The notes: a model not told the origin generated them from the letters alone. A stretch of 64,000 nt of DNA from an uncultured Gammaproteobacteria bacterium (GCA_913031035.1 CAJWGN010000002.1:39471-103470), one strand, 5' to 3'; shown: positions 1 to 10,757, counted from the first letter of the stretch. A program made the numbers and translations.

Positions 1-1614
1 AGGAAGCCAGTTTGCGCCGTACCGAGAATCTTTCAGCAGAGGCAAATATTCAAGTTTGTCGTTAAAGACTATTTCTAAGAATGCACTGAAGTAAACTCTT
101 GCCACATCACGTTGCGCTTCTCTCGGCATTAGCCTGCTAGTATCCAGTGACCAAGCTATAAAAGGCCGTGTATCCCTATTTTCCCATGTGGTATTAAATT
201 GCCCATGATTGGCACCCACAATATAAAGACTTGAACGGAATCGGTAGTCCTTGCCGGTAAACCCAACGCGAGAGTACTGACCTACCCCCTCAAAAGACTG
301 CACGTCGCCATCCATGTTCCCGTGAACGGTCAAATAATTCACATCAGTAACAGGAGTTGGCCGTTCGCGGGGCTCATATTGCCCATAAACTGGTGCGATG
401 GCGATTACCCCTTTAAGATTGAAATTGAAATCAAATTCTAGGGACGCATCATCAGGATAACGACTAAGAGAGTTAAATGCAGCAGCAACACCCACCGCTT
501 CTCCTCCACGTGAATGACCAATTAAGGCAAGATTGTTCATGTCTATTTTGCCTGAGAAGAAATTTCCAGGAGTTGAATTCCAATCTCTAATCTGTGACAA
601 ATGTTCCAATAAAAGCCAGCCACGAGCGTCATTTTCTTCTTTTAAGCCAGGCCGGCTCGCTAAGAAATCTACCCCGGCAGAAAACGTTCCGTTGATGAAA
701 TTCTCATCTACCGAAGCCAGAATAATTCCGCGGCTAGCAAACAACTCCCCAAGATAGTCGTAGCCTGGATCCGAGTAGTCCTCCATACCATGATTTCCGT
801 GCACAACAAGCACAAGAGGAAATGGTCCCTTCCCCTCTGGATACCAAACCCTCGCCTGTAGTGGCAATTCAGTAACATCGAAACCCCAATAGCTTGTTCG
901 TAGCCAACCGGACATCCCATCCCAGTTGTCAATTAGCTTAGAGCCATCTACTGACCGTGTTTGCAAATCGACGTCTTCGCCAAATTCACTTCGGCGAATA
1001 TCCTTGCCACTGCCGTAGGTCATTTTTCCAACTGTATAGCTTCCTGGAAGACCAGGGTTTGGTAGGGCTAGCGTTTTGTCACCTAACACGTAGTCTTGCA
1101 GGTTTGGGTTAGCGATATCCTTGGCACTAAACACTGAGTATAGACCCATAGAGAGTCCCGAGACTCCAAGCACGACCGCTAGCAAAGCCAGAGGGTGCTT
1201 AACATAATCGAACCTGTACCGCAGAAGAATTCCAGAGCCTGCGCCAATTAGTGAAAATGCCAACAAAACTGCCGCACCGGCAAAATAGCCAGTGGTGTCC
1301 CCTCCCGGAAAAACAGAAAGTGTGAGAATAGGCGCTATCAGAGCCAGTCTCAAACGATAACGTTTCGGTAGGCTCATGAGAACGTAAGCGGCCATTAAAA
1401 AAGCCAGGCCTAACGCTACCGGAAGGCCAACCCAGACAAAAAAAGCTGGTAACTTTTGAAACGAAAAACTCGCGACATTTGATAAATAAAAGAATAGTCC
1501 AACAACAATAAGACCAACGGACAGAATGCCGTCGGCAGCGCCATGCCAGGCCAAAGATGATGGCGTTACTTTGGAAATGAAGAACCCGAGTTTCCCTCTG
1601 AGAATTTTTAACAT
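1..1614 (-). CDS. Membrane-anchored alpha/beta hydrolase (partial, C-terminus beyond window edge)
   Basis: Open minus frame from ATG at 1614 to window edge; N-terminal hydrophobic segments then VVHGNHG and GHSRGGEA nucleophile elbow. Absent from ORF track because it is cut by the edge. Confidence 0.8.
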   Translation of the reverse strand, partial: MLKILRGKLGFFISKVTPSSLAWHGAADGILSVGLIVVGLFFYLSNVASFSFQKLPAFFVWVGLPVALGLAFLMAAYVLMSLPKRYRLRLALIAPILTLSVFPGGDTTGYFAGAAVLLAFSLIGAGSGILLRYRFDYVKHPLALLAVVLGVSGLSMGLYSVFSAKDIANPNLQDYVLGDKTLALPNPGLPGSYTVGKMTYGSGKDIRRSEFGEDVDLQTRSVDGSKLIDNWDGMSGWLRTSYWGFDVTELPLQARVWYPEGKGPFPLVLVVHGNHGMEDYSDPGYDYLGELFASRGIILASVDENFINGTFSAGVDFLASRPGLKEENDARGWLLLEHLSQIRDWNSTPGNFFSGKIDMNNLALIGHSRGGEAVGVAAAFNSLSRYPDDASLEFDFNFNLKGVIAIAPVYGQYEPRERPTPVTDVNYLTVHGNMDGDVQSFEGVGQYSRVGFTGKDYRFRSSLYIVGANHGQFNTTWENRDTRPFIAWSLDTSRLMPREAQRDVARVYFSAFLEIVFNDKLEYLPLLKDSRYGANWLP

Positions 1615-1966
1615 ATTAAGACGCCTTCCGACATTGAAAATCTAAGCCGCACCACCAACAATTAAATCCAACCTATACCGCAAGGCACGACGCTAACATC
1701 TCTTGAAGAATCAGAAAAGGAGAACAAGAGGTATAACGAAACCCCCTATAGACAGTAAAGCGATTGATGACCCTGCAGTTTTCACGGCCCAAGACAGATC
1801 TCAGCGGCATGCACGAAATACGAACTGTCCAAGCGGGAGGGGTACAACGCAACCAGACGGCTTTTCTATATGGCAAACTTCGTCAACCAAGTGATAGAGC
1901 CTCCTACTATTAACTGCCCCAAAAGCGATTTTCAATGACTGCTGGCAAGCCCTGTCGCCTTTCTTT

Positions 1967-2055
1967 CCCACATTTTGCACGACTGTATTTTTTGCCAGGG
2001 CCGACTTAACTACAAAGGGAAAAAATACAACCGTCTTTGTCTGATGAAGTGTGGG
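1967..2055. repeat. Imperfect long inverted repeat
   Basis: CCCACA (1967-1972) / TGTGGG (2050-2055) outer arms and TGTATTTTTT (1984-1993) / AAAAAATACA (2020-2029) inner arms. Confidence 0.5.
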
Positions 2056-2288
2056 AGCAGCTTAAACACCTAGAATGCAAGTGCGAACGTTAAACCTACT
2101 GTAAACGACAATACCAGTCTTTACATAAACCCCCTCCTATGTATTTTTCAAGGTCTCTAATATTCAGTATCAAACCGATTGCTCGTAATTGCATTCGGCT
2201 TGAAAATACAGGCGCAGGAATAGTTAAATGGTTGACAGACAGAGGGAAAAAAACAGGAGGCGAAAGAAGAGGAACAAGGAGGAAAGGA

Positions 2289-2315
2289 GAGAGCAGAGAG
2301 CAGAGAGCAGAGAGA
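2289..2315. repeat. Heptanucleotide tandem repeat (GAGAGCA)x~3.9
   Basis: Read directly: gagagca gagagca gagagca gagaga. Confidence 0.9.
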
Positions 2316-2384
2316 TATTTACAGCCTCTTGAAGCCAACGACCAAAGATCACAGCAGCTAAGAGGCCATTATCGAGGGCCGTGG

Positions 2385-2726
2385 TCAGACTTTTTTAACG
2401 AACTCCGACTTCAGTTTCATTGCCCCGATACCATCTATCTTGCAGTCGATGTCGTGGTCTCCATCCGTAAGCCGGATATTTTTTACTTTAGTACCAACTT
2501 TCACCACCAAAGAAGAGCCTTTCACTTTTAGGTCTTTAATGACTGTGATCGTGTCCCCATCAGCTAATGGTTTGCCGTTAGCATCGACAATTTTTTTGTC
2601 GTCGCTGCCATCCTCGGCTTCTTCGCTTTGATTCCATTCATGGGCACACTCCGGGCATATCAACAATGCGCCGTCTTGGTAGGCAAACTCCGAGCTGCAT
2701 TCGGGGCAATTAGGTAGAACACTCAA
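2385..2726 (-). CDS. PhnA/YjdM-type zinc-ribbon protein
   Basis: [29 protein letters not shown] zinc ribbon followed by [23 protein letters not shown]...[23 protein letters not shown]. Confidence 0.85.
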   Translation of the reverse strand: MSVLPNCPECSSEFAYQDGALLICPECAHEWNQSEEAEDGSDDKKIVDANGKPLADGDTITVIKDLKVKGSSLVVKVGTKVKNIRLTDGDHDIDCKIDGIGAMKLKSEFVKKV

Positions 2727-2753
2727 GAGTTAGCCCAATCCAGAAACACCACC

Positions 2754-3791
2754 TTAATTTGACTCATCAAGACTCTCTTGGTAACGCGCTCCGCGCAAAA
2801 TATTCACCATGCCATAGTTGCCTTCGTGGCAAGCGTACTCATAGACTTGACCGGCTACCTTTGTCATTGGAACAACAGCCATAACCTTGTCGGTGAAGGT
2901 TGACGGATCGTCGATAGTGAACTCGTAGTTCACGGTGTCTGAACTCATGCGGGAGAAACGTTCGGTGAGCACTTTATCAACTGATGTTCCTGTGGAACCA
3001 AAGCTTGCTGCCAGACCGTTAAAATTCCGAGTTTCTACAACTAACGTATTGCCGTCGAAATAACCCCGTGAATCGCCAGTCCAAAGCCTTATATCGTCGC
3101 TTAGCCAATTGATATCACCGGGGGAATCGTAAAGCTTTACCACTCTGGCATCGTGAATCATCTCGGTCATTATCACCACATGACCATTGCTTTGAACTAT
3201 TTGCACGTTGTTATTGTAAAGGCTTGGGATGAACGGGGGACCTGCGTTAAAACCAATAATACAGCGTTCAGAAAGCCCGCGATCTTCCGGTCCGCTGGTG
3301 CCAATTCCACCCGCGGCTATTCTCACCGGTCGCGATTCTCCTGTTGTTCCACCACCATAAACACCCTGGTCTGCAATAGCCCCGCTTACTAATGGCGGAA
3401 GTTGACCGTTAGTGGGATACACAACATGGGAGGTGCGGACTTCGTCTCCAATACCTGCGTTCTCTATCCAGAAATCATTATAAGACTCATCTACCCCCTC
3501 AATTGCGAGAGCTCCGTCTGAACTTGCATCAAGAGCGGCCTGCTGAACCTTTACTTCCTCAACTTCAGCTGCGGATAGAAATTGACGCTCTCCATATTCA
3601 GACAATCGCTGCATAGGAGTATCAGAAGAAAAGTTCCAAACTCCTTGTAAGTCTGGTTGCCCCCATTGAGTTTGCGGCACCGAATAATTATCTGCAGCAA
3701 TAGCAAAGACGGGTAAGCACATTGAGGCCAGCGGTATCAGTGATTTGGCTATATTCATGAGGAACTCCGAAGAGATGGCTTTTAAGCTCAT
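2754..3791 (-). CDS. Exported hypothetical protein (WGQPDLQGVWNF-type)
   Basis: 345-aa ORF with N-terminal signal peptide; conserved-looking TQWGQPDLQGVWNFSSDTPMQR motif. Confidence 0.7.
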   Translation of the reverse strand: MSLKAISSEFLMNIAKSLIPLASMCLPVFAIAADNYSVPQTQWGQPDLQGVWNFSSDTPMQRLSEYGERQFLSAAEVEEVKVQQAALDASSDGALAIEGVDESYNDFWIENAGIGDEVRTSHVVYPTNGQLPPLVSGAIADQGVYGGGTTGESRPVRIAAGGIGTSGPEDRGLSERCIIGFNAGPPFIPSLYNNNVQIVQSNGHVVIMTEMIHDARVVKLYDSPGDINWLSDDIRLWTGDSRGYFDGNTLVVETRNFNGLAASFGSTGTSVDKVLTERFSRMSSDTVNYEFTIDDPSTFTDKVMAVVPMTKVAGQVYEYACHEGNYGMVNILRGARYQESLDESN

Positions 3792-3953
3792 TATTATTTT
3801 GACGATCTTCTCTAGATTACTAGGCTAATCCATTTCATCCAACAGAAATTAGCAATTAATTGTGAGCGATTAGAGATTGAGCTGTAATAATACAACTTTG
3901 TTCAACCAGCTAATAACAGATAAACTGTCAAAAACCCTTTGCCGAGCCATTCC

Positions 3954-5111
3954 ATGTTCAGACGCCTAAAAAATTGCCACAACGTTGAAGACCTCCGCCT
4001 ATTGGCTAAACAACGCCTCCCAGGACCCATTTTCCACTACATTGACGGGGCCGCAGATGACGAAATCACTTATCGACGCAACACCTCAGCTTTTGATGAC
4101 TGCGACCTTGTGCCGAATGTACTGGCCGGCGTCCAAGACATAGACATGTCGGTCACGGTAATGGGGCAAAAGCTCGCAATGCCGATATATTGCTCACCAA
4201 CAGCGCTTCAGAGGCTGTTTCATCATGATGGAGAGCGTGCGGTAGCTCGTGCTGCAGAAAAGTTTGGCACCATGTTCGGCGTATCTGCCTTGGGTACGGT
4301 AAGTCTTGCGGAAATTGGAGAGATGATTTCTACGCCTAAGCTGTTTCAGTTTTATTTTCACAAAGATCGCGGTTTAAATGATGCAATGGTCGACCGCGCA
4401 AAAGCTGCAGGCTTTAACACCCTCGCCCTCACGGTAGATACTATTACCGGCGGTAATCGCGAACGTGACTTGTACACCGGCTTTACCTCGCCGCCACGGC
4501 TCACGCTGAAAAGCTTAATGAGCTTTGCTACGCACCCTAGTTGGGCTCTAAATTATTTTTTGAGAGATCCTTTTGAACTAGCAGAGCTCAAAGATTTTGT
4601 TCAACAAGGATCAAATGTCGCCGTCTCTATTGGCGACTATTTCTCCCAGATGCTTGATCAATCCATGGACTGGTCAGATGCCGAAGCTCTGCGTGCCCAA
4701 TGGGGCGGACCGTTCTGCTTAAAAGGCATTATGAGCGTTGCCGACGCCAAGAAAGCCGTAGACATCGGTGCAGATGCGATTATGGTTTCCAATCACGGCG
4801 GTCGCCAGCTAGACGGCTCACGCTCTCCGTTCGATCAGATCGCCGAAATTGCAGATGCGGTTGGTGATGACATTGACATAATTATGGACGGCGGCGTCAG
4901 GCGTGGCACTCATGTAGTGAAGGCATTAGCAGCAGGCGCCAAGGCTTGCTCAGGCGGCAGAATGTACCTCTATGCCCTGGCTGCGGCAGGCCAGCCAGGT
5001 GTTGAGCGAGCGTTACAAAACATGAAGACTGAAATCGAGCGTGACATGAAACTAATGGGAGTTACCAAAGTATCTCAACTAAACCGAGAGATGCTTAGAT
5101 ACCGCCGTTAA
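3954..5111 (+). CDS. FMN-dependent alpha-hydroxy-acid oxidizing protein (L-lactate dehydrogenase-like)
   Basis: FHYIDGAADDEITYRRN, LTVDTITGGNRERD, VSNHGGRQLDGSRS, DGGVRRGTHVVKALAAGA signatures. Confidence 0.9.
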   Translation: MFRRLKNCHNVEDLRLLAKQRLPGPIFHYIDGAADDEITYRRNTSAFDDCDLVPNVLAGVQDIDMSVTVMGQKLAMPIYCSPTALQRLFHHDGERAVARAAEKFGTMFGVSALGTVSLAEIGEMISTPKLFQFYFHKDRGLNDAMVDRAKAAGFNTLALTVDTITGGNRERDLYTGFTSPPRLTLKSLMSFATHPSWALNYFLRDPFELAELKDFVQQGSNVAVSIGDYFSQMLDQSMDWSDAEALRAQWGGPFCLKGIMSVADAKKAVDIGADAIMVSNHGGRQLDGSRSPFDQIAEIADAVGDDIDIIMDGGVRRGTHVVKALAAGAKACSGGRMYLYALAAAGQPGVERALQNMKTEIERDMKLMGVTKVSQLNREMLRYRR

Positions 5112-5165
5112 AACGATCCGCCAAGAACTTCTATTACATCGAATACTTTTTCGAGTTAGGCAAAT

Positions 5166-5198
5166 TTCTAGAGAAGGCTTTCCAGCCTTTCTCTAGAA
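5166..5198 (+). terminator. Strong hairpin downstream of the alpha-hydroxy-acid dehydrogenase
   Basis: TTCTAGAGAAGGC-tttcca-GCCTTTCTCTAGAA, one bulge; no clear T-tract. Confidence 0.5.
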
Positions 5199-5545
5199 TG
5201 GAAGTGCTATTTTCAGCAGACCCGTCGAACCGTATGGGTGGTCGTTCTTTTTTCGTGCCGGTCTTTCTAGCCCCAGTGATCTGCTCGCAGAGACCTGCTG
5301 CTACTGATCTGTTCACACTGAAACACAGCGAACACTTAACTATTGATAAAGGCAACATTGGTATACAGATTAATGTCGATAAATTAACCACCGACATTGC
5401 TATAACAGGTTGAACTTAAAAAACCCGTTAATCTGCAACTTGCTTAGGTCTAAAAATAATTCTGTACTCTTTGACCCTGCCAGAAAAGGAAGTAAGTTTT
5501 ACAAGCTAACTTGTCGCTCCCAAATGTTTTTATTATGCGCTTTTT

Positions 5546-6139
5546 TCAATGTGTAACGTCATCCCCCCAAAGCTCTTCTAGCCGTCTGTCACGACCACAG
5601 TTCCAACGATAAACCTTATAGCGAATCGAGCTTTTCTTGTAGAAATCTTGGTGATAGCTTTCATCACCTTTAATAGGGTACATAGTCGACGCGTTTAAAA
5701 TTGGCGTAATGACTTTCCTGTTGGGAAATTTTCTTTCAACTTCCTTTTTAGACTGTTCAGCAATTTTCCTTTCTTCTTCGTTTCCAACGAAAATCGCACT
5801 TAAATAACTTGGCCCTTTATCACAAAACTGGCCTCTTGCATCAAAGGGATCAATGTTAACCCAGTAATAATCTAACAACTCTTTGTAACTTACCTTTTCA
5901 GGGTCATACGTTATTTCAACAACTTCAAAATGGCCTTCATGGTTACCATTGTATGTAGGTTCTTTTAAGGCTCCACCTGAGAATCCTGATATGACATCGG
6001 TTACCCCTTCTAACTTTTCAAAATCTGCTTCCATACACCAGAAACATCCTCCGGCCAAAATGGTTTTATCTACTGCAGCATTAGAAGAATAGGACAGTAG
6101 GCATGCAGCAAAAATCAGTAGTGCTAATACGTTTTTCAT
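5546..6139 (-). CDS. msrA: Exported peptide-methionine (S)-S-oxide reductase
   Basis: Signal peptide then AGGCFWCMEADFEKLEGVTDVISGFSGG, YDPEKVSYKELLDYYWVNIDPFDARGQFCDKGPSY. Confidence 0.92.
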   Translation of the reverse strand: MKNVLALLIFAACLLSYSSNAAVDKTILAGGCFWCMEADFEKLEGVTDVISGFSGGALKEPTYNGNHEGHFEVVEITYDPEKVSYKELLDYYWVNIDPFDARGQFCDKGPSYLSAIFVGNEEERKIAEQSKKEVERKFPNRKVITPILNASTMYPIKGDESYHQDFYKKSSIRYKVYRWNCGRDRRLEELWGDDVTH

Positions 6140-6511
6140 AGAACTCACTCCTATATTTTTTGATATTAAAATTTACTATATTACTATTTCGGCACAGCTC
6201 ATTAATGTATGGAATCAGCACTTTTCCTTTTAGCTTGTCAGTTTAGTCCCCCAAGCTCCCGGAATGAAACACTTTGCCACGTGCCTTTATGAGCATCTAC
6301 GGGCACTGTCTATATGAAAATAAGAGAGCATGTGATTCGAGTTTTTCGCTACTTTAAGATCTAGACAAAAGGGACTCGTTACTTGAGTATTCCGCCCGAC
6401 GATAACTCAAGAGCCCTAGCGCCAAGGTTTCTAAATGCTAACTAACTTAGATTATCTACACGTTATCAATTGCTGAGTCATTTTCTTTTCATGCATCTTA
6501 ACCGAGCGCCA

Positions 6512-6640
6512 GCTGACCTAGACCGTGTTCACGTTGATGAAGTCACATAACCGGGATAGCCTAACTCGCGACGGTAGCCAGACACCTTTATGCCACCAAA
6601 CAGCAAGCGCTTAAGCATCTGCGCGCGATGATTTAATTCG
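6512..6640 (-). pseudogene. Aldehyde dehydrogenase C-terminal remnant
   Basis: Minus translation FGGIKVSGYRRELGYPGYV then, one frame over, DFINVNTV*V; matches ALDH C-terminus PFGGIKxSGYGRELG...EFxNxKTVW. Confidence 0.65.
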
Positions 6641-6830
6641 TCAAGGTAATTACAGCATTATCTTTATATTAAGCGTAACCAAAGCGCCGATAACCGATGT
6701 GAGTCTTAAATTCTGTAAGATCGCTTACTTCCCCTCCCCTGTGTAGGATCTTATTATCCGCAGGAAAATCAAGAATAAGGAACTTTTGATGGTTATTAGT
6801 TTAACTAGTGTTTTGAGGTTTCTCCATACC

Positions 6831-7410
6831 TTAATTTGTCGGGCCTAACATTTTGCTCAGATTAACTTGGCTGCTGAAATCGTCGGCGCTCATAAGCCCA
6901 AGGTCTAGAACCGTATCCCCTAGGCTTAGTCCATTTTCATGGGCTTGATGTCCTGCCTCAGCCGCCGTGTCATAACCTGACAGCGGGGTAAGCGCGTGGC
7001 ATACATATGCGAACGCTGAGCGTATAGCTCTAGCTGTTGGGAGCCTGCCTCTATGCCTTTGACACAGTATTGCGTAAGCGCGACACAGGAGTCCGAAAGC
7101 AACTCAATCAATTCGAGAACTGAATGGATTATTAATCGCTTATAAGTGCTCAGTTGAAATTGCCCTTGTGTATTAGCGATAGTTACAGCTGTGCTGTTTC
7201 CAGTTACTCGGAGACAAACCGTAATAAGTGCTTCAATCTGGAGTGGGTTCGCCGTCCCAGGCATCATAGAGCTACCAGGCTCGTTCTCTGGAATCTGTAT
7301 TTCGCCTAGGCCACAGCGGGACCCGGAATTCATTATCCGAATATCATTATCTACCTTGCATAAGGCTGTTGCCAGACCAGTTAACTGCGCATGAGCATTA
7401 GACAATATTA
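6831..7410 (-). pseudogene. Class II fumarase C-terminal remnant, N-terminus missing, frameshifted
   Basis: IQIPENEPGSSMMPGTANPLQIEALITVCLRVTGNSTAVTIANTQGQFQL in one frame; LTPLSGYDTAAEAGHQAHENGLSLGDTVLDLGLMSADDFSSQVNLSKMLGPTN* in another. Confidence 0.85.
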
Positions 7411-7473
7411 GAGTGGTTGGATCTTTTTTTAAAAATGCTAACGTTGCTGCGGGGAAGGCTTTTAAGCCTCAAA

Positions 7474-8328
7474 CTAATGACATACTAGCTTAACTTTTAA
7501 CGAGTCCGACTCAGCATGTTTAAGACTTGGCAATAACACTAATCCACTCATTTGCTGATCGCAGTAAGCCACTGATTGTGCAAGATCTTCCCAAAACACA
7601 AAGGCTGGATAGCCGCTTTCATCCACCACAGCTTTAAAATAAGCGGCAGGATTAAATTCGGCAGCGGTGGAATTAATATTCAAAGACTCGGTTATCAAAA
7701 ACAGGGGGCCGTAATAACGTATAGCTCATCCCCTAGAGCCGAAAGTGTATTTAAAGATTGTCCAACCTTAACCCACGCACCTAATCTCAGAAGGGGCGCA
7801 TAGGCACCATATTGGTCAAGTTGTTAAGGTCTCGCCAATAAGGTGTATTCGCAAAGCTCGTAAATAGCGCAAAATGCACGCGATTTTCAGGTTGCTACGG
7901 GGGCAGGGTGCCTCCTCCATAAGGGTTATCACTTTGGCTAATACGCGCTAAAGAGACCTGAGCTGCCGCTGATTCCATGATTTCCAATTCGTCAGGGATT
8001 TTTACTAAGCGATCAGGTTGCCAACTCCGAGAAAGCAACGATGCAACACCCACAGCCTCTTTGGTCATTCTATAGGCAACCCAATCCGCGAGACCTGTTT
8101 GGCTATTAAGCCCAGCCGCATAGACATCATGAATTACTAATTTCGATTTTCGAATTTCGAGTTCCGATTTCCGAGTTCCGAGTTTCTAGAGGCGCCCACA
8201 GCTCGATATATTGGACATCGTCACTAACTCTGCGCAACAACCACAGCTTGGGATACCGCTGCCTGCGCAAATAAAGTCGGTAATGCTAGCCGCAATCGGG
8301 CGACGAGAGGAGTAGGTGTCTGTTTCAT
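7474..8328 (-). pseudogene. DNA/RNA non-specific endonuclease (NUC1/Endonuclease_NS type), multiply disrupted
   Basis: Signal-peptide-like MKQTPTPLVARLRLALPTLFAQA; VIHDVYAAGLNSQTGLADWVAYRMTKEAVG; in-frame TAG; FTSFANTPYWRDLNNLTNMVP; LRLGAWVKVGQSLNTLSALGDELYVITAP; PAAYFKAVVDESGYPAFVF, spread over several frames. Confidence 0.75.
8141..8189. repeat. Degenerate heptanucleotide tandem repeat (TTYCGAN)x7
   Basis: tttcgat tttcgaa tttcgag ttccgat ttccgag ttccgag tttctag, read directly; inside the endonuclease pseudogene. Confidence 0.9.
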
Positions 8329-8523
8329 TAGTTTCAGATTTTTGTCTGTATCGACTAATTTTTGAGTAGAATAGCGCAAGCAGAACGAACGCAACTTGAT
8401 CAGAATCGATCCATATCAACGTCTACGGTGGTCTCACATCATGAAATCTTCAGTTCAACGGCTAATGAAACTAGACAAGGAATTTCAGTTAGCTTATCAA
8501 TCAACCAGTGAGATAAACCGTCA

Positions 8524-8949
8524 ATGAAGGCGACTGTCTGCTGCTGTGACTCAGGCAAACCCTTCAAGCAATGCTGCGGCCTTTTACTAGAAGGCTCTGT
8601 ACTTCCTAAAACAGCTAAAAAGCTAATGCGATCGCGCTATACAGCCTATGCTCTTGGAGGGTACGGCGACTATTTGCTAGCAACGTGGCACCCAGATCAT
8701 CGCGCTGGGCTCGATGCTGCTTCTCTCTCCATGCAGACTACGAACTGGCAATCCCTCAAAATTATTGAGTCTAACCAGGACCATAATGAAGCAGTGGTTG
8801 AATTCATAGCCTACTTTCTAGAATTTAGTGGAGAGATAGGCCTTCACCGCGAACGCTCTCGCTTTCAACGAATAAAAGGGTGCTGGTACTATGTTGACGA
8901 ATCAAAAGACCGCGCAGACCATAATGAGCAAGTCGTTAATGTGAGTTAA
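8524..8949 (+). CDS. YchJ family SEC-C motif protein
   Basis: CCCDSGKPFKQCCGLLL...AKKLMRSRYTAYALGGYGDYLLATWHP...NWQSLKI. Confidence 0.88.
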   Translation: MKATVCCCDSGKPFKQCCGLLLEGSVLPKTAKKLMRSRYTAYALGGYGDYLLATWHPDHRAGLDAASLSMQTTNWQSLKIIESNQDHNEAVVEFIAYFLEFSGEIGLHRERSRFQRIKGCWYYVDESKDRADHNEQVVNVS

Positions 8950-9134
8950 CACCAAAATCGAGCAAGCGCACCCGTTGCGCACCAATATGGCTCGAACAGC
9001 TTGCCAACCCCCTCTTGCCACCTCCAAAAACAGGTACCTCAGCTTGGCATAGTTAATGCTTTGTGTGGGTAGACTAGAAACACATTTGTGTTGTCCGAAA
9101 CCCAGTCGCACTCTAATCCAAAGCTGGACCCAAC

Positions 9135-10022
9135 ATGCAATTTCAACATCGCGGCCTTCGTACATTTTGTACCGCCGCCGAGTTACTTAGTTTCAAAAAA
9201 GCAGCAAGCGAACTCTGCCTTACCGCCAGTGCTGTCAGTCACCAAATCAGCGATTTGGAAAATGATTTGGGCACAAAGCTGTTTCAACGAAAAACTCGCT
9301 CAGTCTCACTTACCAATGAAGGCTGCCATTTGTTCGAAGAAATACATCCCTATCTTGAGGCAATTGATCAGGCACTGGACACCGTAAAGCAAAACTCAGG
9401 CAAGCAGCGCCTACTAATTCAAATGCCTGAATTCTTCGCCAGTGAATTGCTCATACCCAGAATCAGTGAATTCTCTAAGCAGCATGAGAATATTGATCTG
9501 CGTATCGAGTCCATGGAGACCAGTGAGTCCCTTAACCCAATAGCGGATATCAATATTGTTCTCTCACAGCACACCCCTCCTGCATCCCATGTTAAGAAAT
9601 TATTCCCAATAAGCTATATACCGGCTTGCAGTCGCAAGCAGTTCGCACAATGGCAAAGCAACGGGATCGACCCTGTGGACGCCTTAGAGTCTGCAACGAT
9701 ATTGCTTCACAAGGCTCGACCTAATGCCTGGACTCAATGGGCGAAGCGCGCGGGAATATCGAAACGCAAAACCAAGCAAATTATTTTTGTAGATAGCATG
9801 TTCGCTCTAGCAAGGGCCGCGGAGAAAGGAGTTGGTGTAGCTTTAGTGCCCATGCCGGTAAGTCAGGCATGGTTCGATACAGGTGCTTTGAAGCCGCTTC
9901 ATAAAACCAATCTGGTGACAAAAGATTATTACTGGATGGTTTTGAACGATAATTCTAAAGACAATAAATCTGTCAACATTCTATGGAATTGGATTGCTGA
10001 GATATTCCCACAACATGGATGA
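9135..10022 (+). CDS. LysR-family transcriptional regulator (GcvA-like)
   Basis: RTFCTAAELLSFKKAASELCLTASAVSHQISDLENDLGTKLFQRKTRSVSLTNEG HTH; LysR substrate-binding domain. Confidence 0.88.
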   Translation: MQFQHRGLRTFCTAAELLSFKKAASELCLTASAVSHQISDLENDLGTKLFQRKTRSVSLTNEGCHLFEEIHPYLEAIDQALDTVKQNSGKQRLLIQMPEFFASELLIPRISEFSKQHENIDLRIESMETSESLNPIADINIVLSQHTPPASHVKKLFPISYIPACSRKQFAQWQSNGIDPVDALESATILLHKARPNAWTQWAKRAGISKRKTKQIIFVDSMFALARAAEKGVGVALVPMPVSQAWFDTGALKPLHKTNLVTKDYYWMVLNDNSKDNKSVNILWNWIAEIFPQHG

Positions 10023-10143
10023 ATTTTATTCATCCATTAAGTGATTATTCATACTTTGTCGAAACTCATTTCACTCACTACTATCAGTACAAGCTACTTA
10101 TTTATTTCCTTTGTTTGTTTTATTTACCTTCTTGGAGAACGAC

Positions 10144-10647
10144 ATGAAACGTACGAAAGCTAGATCACGCATTGCTTCACTATTGATTGCCGGCGCTTTA
10201 TCTATAACAGCTGCAGGCTCAGTCCTAGCAGAATACCGACTAACCGCCTTTGGAGACACTATAGGATTCCGTAGCCTTATCTCTGCGGATATCGAAAGCA
10301 TCGAGTCAACATTTAGCGGAGTCAGCCTAACCGGCCTTGACCATTTTGAAGCCAACAACCTCTGTGTTGCACAGATTTTGCTTAAAGACTTCGACCAAGC
10401 AATTAGTACCTGTAACGCAGCCATTAACAAGACTAAAAAAGCATTTGCAGTAAGTCCAATGGCTATCAATTCAGCGACCGCTTCAATTTATTCCAATATG
10501 GCTATTGCCAAAGCCATGAGCGGTGATAAAGACAGTGCGATTAAAGACCTAGAATTAGCAATGTCCTACAACAGTAAAGATAAAAATGTGAACACAAATT
10601 ATGATCGGTTATCACCTATAGCAAACCTTACTGCGGCACTTCCGTAG
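10144..10647 (+). CDS. Exported small TPR-like protein
   Basis: Signal peptide RIASLLIAGALSITAAGSVLAE; FEANNLCVAQILLKDFDQAISTCNAAI and SNMAIAKAMSGDKDSAIKDLELAM repeats. Confidence 0.7.
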   Translation: MKRTKARSRIASLLIAGALSITAAGSVLAEYRLTAFGDTIGFRSLISADIESIESTFSGVSLTGLDHFEANNLCVAQILLKDFDQAISTCNAAINKTKKAFAVSPMAINSATASIYSNMAIAKAMSGDKDSAIKDLELAMSYNSKDKNVNTNYDRLSPIANLTAALP

Positions 10648-10719
10648 CAAGACTTTAGCGACACTTTAGTAACACCTGTTTTTTTTGAGAACTAGCTGCC
10701 TCTCCAGTGGCTCTCCCTC

Positions 10720-10757
10720 GGCCGAGTAATTTTAACTAACTACTCGGCCTTTTTTTC
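10720..10757 (+). terminator. Rho-independent terminator
   Basis: GGCCGAGTA-attttaactaac-TACTCGGCC-TTTTTTT. Confidence 0.92.

Noticed and set aside
2289-2315. Tandem repeats as possible CRISPR arrays (this and the other six arrays)
   Set aside because: Units are 4-9 bp with no spacers and no cas-like genes nearby.
2139-2531. 130-aa plus-strand ORF overlapping the PhnA-like gene
   Set aside because: Low-complexity translation through the GAGAGCA array and antisense to a well-supported gene.
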